Positions 59,901 to 64,000 of a stretch of DNA of 64,000 bases are shown here, piece after piece. The stretch's first letter is position 1. Each line of letters begins with the position of its first letter. This stretch comes from Candidatus Diapherotrites archaeon LH_S9 (GTDB lineage: Archaea > B1Sed10-29 > WALL01 > JAGXON01). The position numbers and the translations under genes were made by a program. The stretch is taken from assembly GCA_023659865.1 (NCBI GenBank), contig JAGXON010000004.1, positions 1 through 64,000 of the forward strand, written 5' to 3'. Below the pieces are notes generated by a model. It was given only the letters and a program-made list of their open reading frames with translations, made no database searches and was not told where the DNA came from.

Positions 59901-60218
59901 TCCTTGTGTGGGGTTGGTTAGGGTTTTTTGGGTTTGTAGTGTGTTGTTGGTTTCGTTGGTTTGGAGTGTGCAGTTTTTGAGGGTTGTTTGGTTTGTTATG
60001 TTGAATGAGTATCTGGTTTGGTAGGTGTTGTTGTTTTTTAGCCATTGGTGGTTGATGTGTCTTGTGGTGTTGTTTTTTGGGTTTTTTAGGGTTATGTTGA
60101 GGTTGTTTGTGTTTGTTATTGTGTTTTTTGTGGTTTTTGCGGTTGCTGTTGCTGTTAGTGTTGTGAGAATGAGTACAACGGTTAGTACCAGGGTTTTCCC
60201 CCAGGACTTTTTCAGCAT
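56871..60218 (-). CDS. 5' part of a giant secreted surface protein (PKD, PQQ-like propeller, Ig repeats)
   Basis: 1115 residues as read. Signal peptide (about 1-28, ending TATA), an Asn/Thr-rich region, a PKD-like domain (FNATNSHDTDGNITKYKWEL, about 165-235), then repeats of a PQQ/YVTN-type beta-propeller (IYVGTR, LIHALNKTNGETIW, LFALNLTNQKYLW, VYAFNKTNGKKLW, LQAINQNSGKNLW; about 245-600) and Ig-like units with DKAGN (about 605-1070). After FIENSVG the frame runs into the chimeric linker and ends about 40 residues later in sequence taken from elsewhere. The natural end lies in the 3' part. GAGGTTGAGGGG precedes the ATG. Very many Asn-X-Thr/Ser sites. Probably the main cell-surface glycoprotein or a large adhesin. 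Confidence 0.8.
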   Translation of the reverse strand: MLKKSWGKTLVLTVVLILTTLTATATAKTTKNTITNTNNLNITLKNPKNNTTRHINHQWLKNNNTYQTRYSFNITNQTTLKNCTLQTNETNNTLQTQKTLTNPTQGHNKIFHNTTINTTTKWNIKCHDTNQTTETTENRTYNINIKPIPNITTTKKTWKKILFNATNSHDTDGNITKYKWELTPNNTTTTTEPTITHEYNPTPDYSSHGIGAVVRIIDNEGGQTSQPIAIATTRPLNESSDAITWRRQLDIKRRIEPDLGSDGEKIYVGTRIDSNLIHALNKTNGETIWNKSAPTNLPDGVNGNPLIEEGVLYQSTSDGILFALNLTNQKYLWNTTLSKGKTRPTINGDNLYIETASRTAPKFYKINKTNGEKLKTRKGIRGYSEAVVENGIVYVGGRRSKIHALNATTLETIWNGKTDYNWIDAKPIVLNNTIIACADGVYAFNKTNGKKLWKYKTGSILGNPTITNNTLYIGTKGNPTQNGGKLHAINMTTHKQIWNYTEENTGNHNWILSTPKIKNQLIYITNGQGKLQAINQNSGKNLWEHPLDGWTQQTPIINKNKLYISTTQGGLIYAFNTTKIEQKVDLTPPTINITAPKDGTKFNTTNTIKTNYTINDENPDYAEIKINNSEWQKNTANETTGNGTHTITLADGTYTIHAKPTDKAGNTGPEKNITITVNTQAPDINITSPTNNYKTNETWIEIKYNSTANDIQHYQTKKDTTTWENTTNKTHNFTQLNNGNHTLYARACDTEGKCGDTYKKGGRILIDNITVSINAPTPTITIDHPKNQWYRNVTNFTFTPTDDNSNTTYCQYQVNNGNWTEIGTINTNTSNTTQLTNPIDYTPPEEHEIHIACNNTNGWGNRTRKFQIDETPPQFQNIQFSEGYKNNTTWILPDPQHSPQLNITAKTTDPQTGIKSCEYTVDNESTWNNTNYTNGNCTATNITINPTGTIKLKATNDIPTQPQTNTTKPYNYEKDSSTINVTIIDPENGSTYSSADPNWNSTDSLAGGECNKSRNDPDLAYYLVKRDNGSWANNSDFPCLQPYPVSLRDGNHTTKVKAVDKAGNIGDKAWVYFIENSVGVKVKLVTLRYHWFFEDRDVLRPHQQTTTKPMKHGSK
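56920..56982. other. 63-bp chimeric linker between the repeat copies
   Basis: 56920-56944 is the reverse complement of 25 nt in cdc6 (about 50692-50716). 56940-56990 is the reverse complement of 56573-56623 from inside the repeat. The joints show short shared sequences: GTGAGG at the cdc6 joint, five A at the middle and CCAACAGA at the return into the repeat. On the minus strand the cdc6 piece even reads FEDRDVL in the same phase as in Orc1. Confidence 0.85.
56983..58160. repeat. Direct repeat, copy B (1178 bp)
   Basis: Partner of 55742-56919. In this copy the Ig-like units continue from the N-terminal part of the surface protein. The right limit is where the copies diverge (G at 58161 against C at 56920). 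Confidence 0.9.
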
Positions 60219-60316
60219 TTTTTCCCCCTCAACCTCATTTTTTTCCTTTAACCCTTATATGTGTTTATATTAGTTTAAAAACTTAGGGGGGAAATTAGAA
60301 ACTGAAGAGTTACAAC
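60219..60316 (-). promoter_or_regulatory. Promoter region of the giant surface gene
   Basis: On the minus strand a TATA-like element (ACTAATATAAACACATATAA, about 60256-60276) precedes a purine-rich GAGGTTGAGGGGG next to the ATG at 60218. The region lies just downstream of the pilin-like gene. Confidence 0.45.
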
Positions 60317-61132
60317 TTAATTAGTTTCCCACACTGTTACGTTGGGGGGATCGATAGAATGTAGCGAACAAATGTAACACTCTTTGTTTAGGTCACTAGA
60401 GAAGTTTAACCTTATCTTTTTTGGATCACTTATCTCATCAGCTAATCCAGATATATTTAACTCATTAACTCCTCCTTTAATACTTTTAATACTACTGTTT
60501 ATTAGTATATCGCAATATTCTCCTTCGCAATATTCATCCGTAACATTAACACTTACGTTCATTCTATCAAACTGTGTTCCGAGTGGTATTGTGGACGTGT
60601 TCTTAAACGTAAGGAGCCTATCACCTTCATAGGGATCTATTTCTCCTCCCCCACAGCTATATCTATCCGTTCCGCTTGCAGCGGTTAAAGTATAATTATA
60701 GTAAATTGTTTCTGTTTCACCGTTCTCTAAAGGAGTGCCGTATCGGAACCAGGCGTTATCAGTACTGTTGTTCAAATAAGCGGTCCGGCCTCTGTTAGTT
60801 ACTTTCAGCTCGAACTTCTGCTTACCGATCTCGCAGGAAGCAGAAGCAGGCTTCTCGCTTGTGGATTCGGTTCCGCCGTTCCGTTCAAGTTCTTCTCCAG
60901 AGTTAGTTAAAGAAATCGAGTCCGGAACAGTTTCACTCGTTCCATCATACCTGGAATCATAGCCGTTAAGTTCTATACCAGCTAAACTGCACTTGTGCTT
61001 ATCTTCACTGATCTTCCCTCTTTCTTCGGCTGGGGTCATCATCTGGTTCGCGACCAACACGACAGCTACTGCAATCGCCAGTATAGCGGCCAGTATCAAC
61101 AAGTACTCGAGTGAGCCCTGTCCTTTTTCCAT
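60317..61132 (-). CDS. Type IV pilin/archaellin-like surface protein
   Basis: 271 residues from the ATG at 61132. The N-terminus MEKGQGSLEYLLILAAILA is a class III signal: a short basic leader ending in Gly, then QGSLEYLL and a hydrophobic stretch of about 20 residues that also packs the filament core. Leader peptidase PibD/FlaK would cut after the Gly. The ectodomain (about 35-271) is beta-rich with at least eight cysteines and several Asn-glycosylation sites; a CSLAG, CEIG, CEGEYC and CYICSL are visible. Likely a pilus subunit or pilin-anchored adhesin next to the giant surface protein. Confidence 0.75.
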   Translation of the reverse strand: MEKGQGSLEYLLILAAILAIAVAVVLVANQMMTPAEERGKISEDKHKCSLAGIELNGYDSRYDGTSETVPDSISLTNSGEELERNGGTESTSEKPASASCEIGKQKFELKVTNRGRTAYLNNSTDNAWFRYGTPLENGETETIYYNYTLTAASGTDRYSCGGGEIDPYEGDRLLTFKNTSTIPLGTQFDRMNVSVNVTDEYCEGEYCDILINSSIKSIKGGVNELNISGLADEISDPKKIRLNFSSDLNKECYICSLHSIDPPNVTVWETN

Positions 61133-61165
61133 TAGTTTAATCAATTCATCCGAAACTTAAATAGT

Positions 61166-63337
61166 TTACCAGTTCTGTAAAGTTGTCTGAGGCTGATCTG
61201 TTTTCCGCACTTTCTCAAGCTCTTTTTCATCAACTTCCTGGCCTAGTTGTTTCTTGATTTTAGCGGCTAGTTTCCCGCCAAGAATCCTTGCCAAATCCTT
61301 TGAATTCGTTTTCTTCAAGCCATTCACGGTTTTCACCTGGTTTTCAAACAATTTTCTCGCGCGAACTCGGCCGATTCCCTTTAATTCAGCTAGCGGCAGC
61401 AGCTCGGATTTAATACCGTGCTTTATTCTTCGACGAAGTTTCTTCAATCCCGAGAAATCGAGTTCTCTGACCTTGCACAATTCTTTTGCAGAGTAAGCCA
61501 TCCACTCAGCGTTACTCATTATCCCTCTTAATGTCCCGGGCTTCACGTTAAATTCCTCGAGTATTTCTTCGTCAGTTTTTTCACTGATCCATGCTTCCAT
61601 GAGCTTCGCGGTCTTGAATTTTTTCAGGAACTGGTATTCCTCGAAACCAATGCTCACGACATCGAAACCAAGTTCGTTGTCACGAGAGTGCGCTTCACTC
61701 CACAGATCGTCTTCTTCTCCTTTTCTCACTCGCAGGTACGGCTTCATTTCCTCTGTGTCAACCAGAGCGTAAAGCAATCCAAGGACCTTGAAATCTCTTT
61801 CCTGGAACGCTTCAAGCATCGAGTGAGAAGAGTAAGGATCCAGGTAAAGCTCGGAAGTTCGTTTACCTAGCTCGGTAGCAACAAGCTTTCCATCAGTTTT
61901 TTCCACGAAACCTTTTTCGTCAAGCTCGTTCAGAATGCGATCAACTTTGTTCTTCAGCACACGACTTTCTCCGTACTGATGAGCGTGGAAACTGCTCATC
62001 AAAAACTCTTCCAGGCCTTCCTCGGTTCCAACGAATCTAGCGGCAATGCTTGCGAGCAACTGGGTTCTTAGCACTGGCTCCAGCGCTAGCTGCGAGTCAA
62101 CTGGTTCAGGGGTTCCTTTCACGTACTTGTCCCAATACTTTTTCTTCTTGTTCTTGTTCTTCACGGCAATGATGGCTTCTCCTTCGTCATTGTACTGTGG
62201 TCTAGCGATTCGGCCGCTTTTTTGCTTGTATTCTCTGACCGGGATCTCCTTGATTCCAGCGGAAGTGTACCGAGTCATGGATTTGTGCACTGCTCTCTCA
62301 GCCGGCAGGTTCACACCCATCGCTACTGTAGGGGTTGCAGCAATAGTGGATAATTCTCTTTCCTTAAATGCTTTTTCCACTATGGTTTTCTGCTCGTGCA
62401 CTAGTCCAGCGTGATGGAATGCCGAGCCTTTCCTGATGCAGTCCGCGAGTTTCTTGCATTGTTTTGTAGGTTGCTCTAGCGCGCTTAAGACCTTTTCAGC
62501 TATTTTGTTTAGTTTTCCTTTGTTTTTCGGATTCGATAAGCCTGCTACTTTTTTTGCAGTGGATTCAGCGCTTCTTCTGGTTGACGTGAACACTGCTGTT
62601 TGCTCGTTTTCTTTGAGAGAGTCTTCGATTAACTGCATTGTTGGTGAGGACTGGTTTGACTGGATTTTTCTTGTTCCTTCGGTTGTTTTGATGGTTCCGT
62701 TGAAGTAAACGCCTTCCACGAGTTTTGTAGGCCGCCAGTCGGAGCTTACTAGTTCGGAGTCAAGCCAGTCAGCGATTTCTTCTGCGTTCGGTATCGTGGC
62801 GCTTAATGCGAGTATTTGTACGTCCTGGAAAAGTTGCTGGAATCTGGTGACGAGTACTTCAAGGGTTGGACCTCGATCTGAGTCAAGCAGGTGTACTTCG
62901 TCGACTATCAGGAGTTTTATGTCTGGAATCCATTTTGTTTTATGTCTCATGAGGGAGTCAAGTTTTTCGTTACTGCAGAAGATTGCGTTTTTTTTCTTGA
63001 GCCATGAGTCTTTTGAGTCAAGGTTCCCGAGCGATAGACCTGGTTTGAGTCCTATTTTTTTGTATTTCTGGAAGTTTTTGTGTTGTTCGTGGGCTAGGGA
63101 GCGCAGGGGGCAGGTGTAAGCGGTTTTCTTGTTTTTTTCCAGGTTTTTGAGTGCTGCTAGTTCTGCAACAAGGGTTTTTCCTGATCCGGTCGGGCTTGCT
63201 ATAACGAGGTTCTTTTTTTCTTCAAGAAAATTGGTTTCCAGTGCTTGTTTTTGCACTGGGTTGAGTTCTTTTATGCCTTGGTCTAGGAGTATTTGTTTTA
63301 CTTCTTGTTTGAATCCGTGTTTTTTGAGTTCTTCCAT
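61166..63337 (-). CDS. hel308: Hel308-type superfamily 2 DNA helicase
   Basis: 723 residues from the ATG at 63337. Motifs: Q-motif NPVQKQAL, Walker A ASPTGSGKTLVAELAAL (about 44-60), DEVH (about 150), SAT, TSTRRSAEST (motif IV), GVNLPAERA (motif V) and QKSGRIARP (motif VI, about 375), then a winged helix, ratchet and helix-hairpin-helix end (LKGIGRVRARKLFE, about 630-643). Hel308 unwinds lagging-strand forks 3'-5' and acts in fork repair. Its first 40 bp overlap the end of the NUDIX gene. Confidence 0.93.
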   Translation of the reverse strand: MEELKKHGFKQEVKQILLDQGIKELNPVQKQALETNFLEEKKNLVIASPTGSGKTLVAELAALKNLEKNKKTAYTCPLRSLAHEQHKNFQKYKKIGLKPGLSLGNLDSKDSWLKKKNAIFCSNEKLDSLMRHKTKWIPDIKLLIVDEVHLLDSDRGPTLEVLVTRFQQLFQDVQILALSATIPNAEEIADWLDSELVSSDWRPTKLVEGVYFNGTIKTTEGTRKIQSNQSSPTMQLIEDSLKENEQTAVFTSTRRSAESTAKKVAGLSNPKNKGKLNKIAEKVLSALEQPTKQCKKLADCIRKGSAFHHAGLVHEQKTIVEKAFKERELSTIAATPTVAMGVNLPAERAVHKSMTRYTSAGIKEIPVREYKQKSGRIARPQYNDEGEAIIAVKNKNKKKKYWDKYVKGTPEPVDSQLALEPVLRTQLLASIAARFVGTEEGLEEFLMSSFHAHQYGESRVLKNKVDRILNELDEKGFVEKTDGKLVATELGKRTSELYLDPYSSHSMLEAFQERDFKVLGLLYALVDTEEMKPYLRVRKGEEDDLWSEAHSRDNELGFDVVSIGFEEYQFLKKFKTAKLMEAWISEKTDEEILEEFNVKPGTLRGIMSNAEWMAYSAKELCKVRELDFSGLKKLRRRIKHGIKSELLPLAELKGIGRVRARKLFENQVKTVNGLKKTNSKDLARILGGKLAAKIKKQLGQEVDEKELEKVRKTDQPQTTLQNW

Positions 63338-63738
63338 TTTTTGATCATTTTCTCGTGGTCGAACGCTAGTTCCGGCAGTTTTTTTTCTTCGAATGCTTTT
63401 ACAGAGGTGGTTTCGGTTGTTTTGTCGGTAATTTTTTGTTTTGCCTTGCATTTAAAGCATATTGATATTGCTCTGCCGCGAGGATCGCGCTCAGGATCGT
63501 CGAATACGCCGATTAGTTTTTCTGGTTTGCATTCGTAGCCTGTTTCTTCTTTGACTTCTCGTTTCAGTGCGTCTTCAGCGGTTTCATTGATTTTTATTAT
63601 GCCGCCGGGCAGCGCCCATTTTCCTTTTTCTGGTTTCCATTTTCGTTTCACGAGCACTAGTTTCTTGTTTTTTTTGAGTATTGCGTCTACGGTGAGCAAG
63701 AAGTTTGTTTTGTTTATTTGAGTGTTTATGTCCGTCAT
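63298..63738 (-). CDS. NUDIX hydrolase
   Basis: 146 residues. The Nudix box starts at GGIIKINETAEDALKREVKEE (about 45-65, with the REVxEExG core) and is complete. Preceding KWALPGG and the following VFDDPERDPRGRAISICF resemble ADP-ribose pyrophosphatases. It cleaves nucleoside diphosphates linked to another group; the exact substrate is not fixed by sequence. The 3' 40 bp overlap hel308, and its start overlaps the stop of the upstream gene by 4 bp, so all three form one operon. Confidence 0.9.
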   Translation of the reverse strand: MTDINTQINKTNFLLTVDAILKKNKKLVLVKRKWKPEKGKWALPGGIIKINETAEDALKREVKEETGYECKPEKLIGVFDDPERDPRGRAISICFKCKAKQKITDKTTETTSVKAFEEKKLPELAFDHEKMIKKWKNSKNTDSNKK

Positions 63739-63995
63739 GTTCTTTCCTTCAGCCAGTTCAGGAGGGTTTGCATTGCTTTGTTCTGTTTTTCGAGTTCCTT
63801 TATTTTTTTGTCTGTTTCCTGTTTTTTTCTTCCGATCATTTCCATGTTGAAGTCCTGGGTTTGCTTCAGGTGCTTGTTCATTCCTGTGAGTTTTTTTCCT
63901 ATCTTGCTTGTTTTTGCTTCGTGAAGTCTTTCTCTGTATTCCTCGCTTTTTACGAACATTTTAAGTCTTTTCCGCCACTTTGGCTTGTGGAGCAT
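63735..63995 (-). CDS. Small coiled-coil protein near the window edge
   Basis: 86 residues from an ATG at 63995, or 74 from an ATG at 63959. Lys/Glu-rich and helical throughout, with a heptad-like C-terminal half (about 50-82); no known motif. The frame is open to the window end, so a longer form is possible. Its stop overlaps the NUDIX start (ATGA). Confidence 0.5.
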   Translation of the reverse strand: MLHKPKWRKRLKMFVKSEEYRERLHEAKTSKIGKKLTGMNKHLKQTQDFNMEMIGRKKQETDKKIKELEKQNKAMQTLLNWLKERT

Positions 63996-64000
63996 GTGCA

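Noticed and set aside
54400-60100. Many long open frames on both strands (for example 54392-54856 plus, 54755-55504 minus, 58129-58911 minus, 59158-60045 minus)
   Set aside because: They are shadows of the A/C-rich giant gene: one frame reads as Arg/His/Asn-rich, the other strand as Val/Phe/Cys-rich. They lack ribosome-binding sites and keep no protein-like pattern.

Overview
The window comes from an archaeon. It carries family-D DNA polymerase (both subunits), Orc1/Cdc6, NucS/EndoMS, Hel308, Lhr, archaeosine tRNA-guanine transglycosylase, the wyosine enzyme Taw1, geranylgeranyl reductase (ether lipids), D-aminoacyl-tRNA deacylase DtdA, UPF0147, archaeal SepF, and archaeal TATA-type promoters with both leaderless and GGTGA-type starts. 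PolD together with SepF and NucS points to the Euryarchaeota/DPANN side of the archaea. The truncated NFACT protein, many small lineage-specific proteins and large threonine/asparagine-rich surface proteins would suit a DPANN-type lineage, but the phylum is an inference and is not settled by this sequence.

Layout. 0-8 kb: two unknown proteins, a cold-shock protein, a transglutaminase-like/translin pair, Lhr with DtdA, and two decayed IS200/IS605-type TnpB elements (1427-1830 and about 7421-7895). 7.9-10.6 kb: a RecJ-like DHH protein and a beta-CASP nuclease. 10.8-15.3 kb: a co-directional run of membrane coiled-coil protein, ferredoxin, geranylgeranyl reductase, rhomboid and short NFACT protein. 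15.3-23 kb: PRC-barrel, cyclophilin-like, Taw1, a decayed gene, glutamate dehydrogenase, UPF0173, a double ThyX-like protein, AMMECR1, NnrD and an EamA transporter. 23-34 kb: a giant secreted coiled-coil protein, AK6, an AI-2E permease, an HTH/S-layer fusion, GlmS, DUF763, two small possibly ssDNA-binding proteins and NucS. 34-43 kb: a lipoprotein with Ig/FN3 repeats, SecF-SecD, a 53-residue basic protein, TgtA, UPF0147 and TyrRS. 43.7-52.8 kb: PolD DP1-DP2, membrane proteins, SepF, Orc1/Cdc6 and an Lrp regulator. 52.8-53.2 kb: a gene-free, AT-rich, repeat-bearing stretch that is a candidate origin or RNA locus. 53.2-61.1 kb: a surface-protein block. 61-64 kb: Hel308, a NUDIX protein and a coiled-coil protein.

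The most striking signal is in the surface block. A giant cell-surface gene running from 60218 down to 54319 is interrupted by a 1178-bp direct duplication (55742-56919 = 56983-58160). The copies are separated by a 63-bp linker made of 25 nt identical to the start of orc1/cdc6 plus an inverted piece of the duplicated unit, joined at short microhomologies. Deleting 1241 bp restores one open frame of exactly 1553 codons. This is either a genuine template-switching rearrangement or an amplification/assembly chimera, and long reads would decide.

No tRNA, rRNA or CRISPR array was recognised. All function calls rest on motif recognition by eye; no database search was run.
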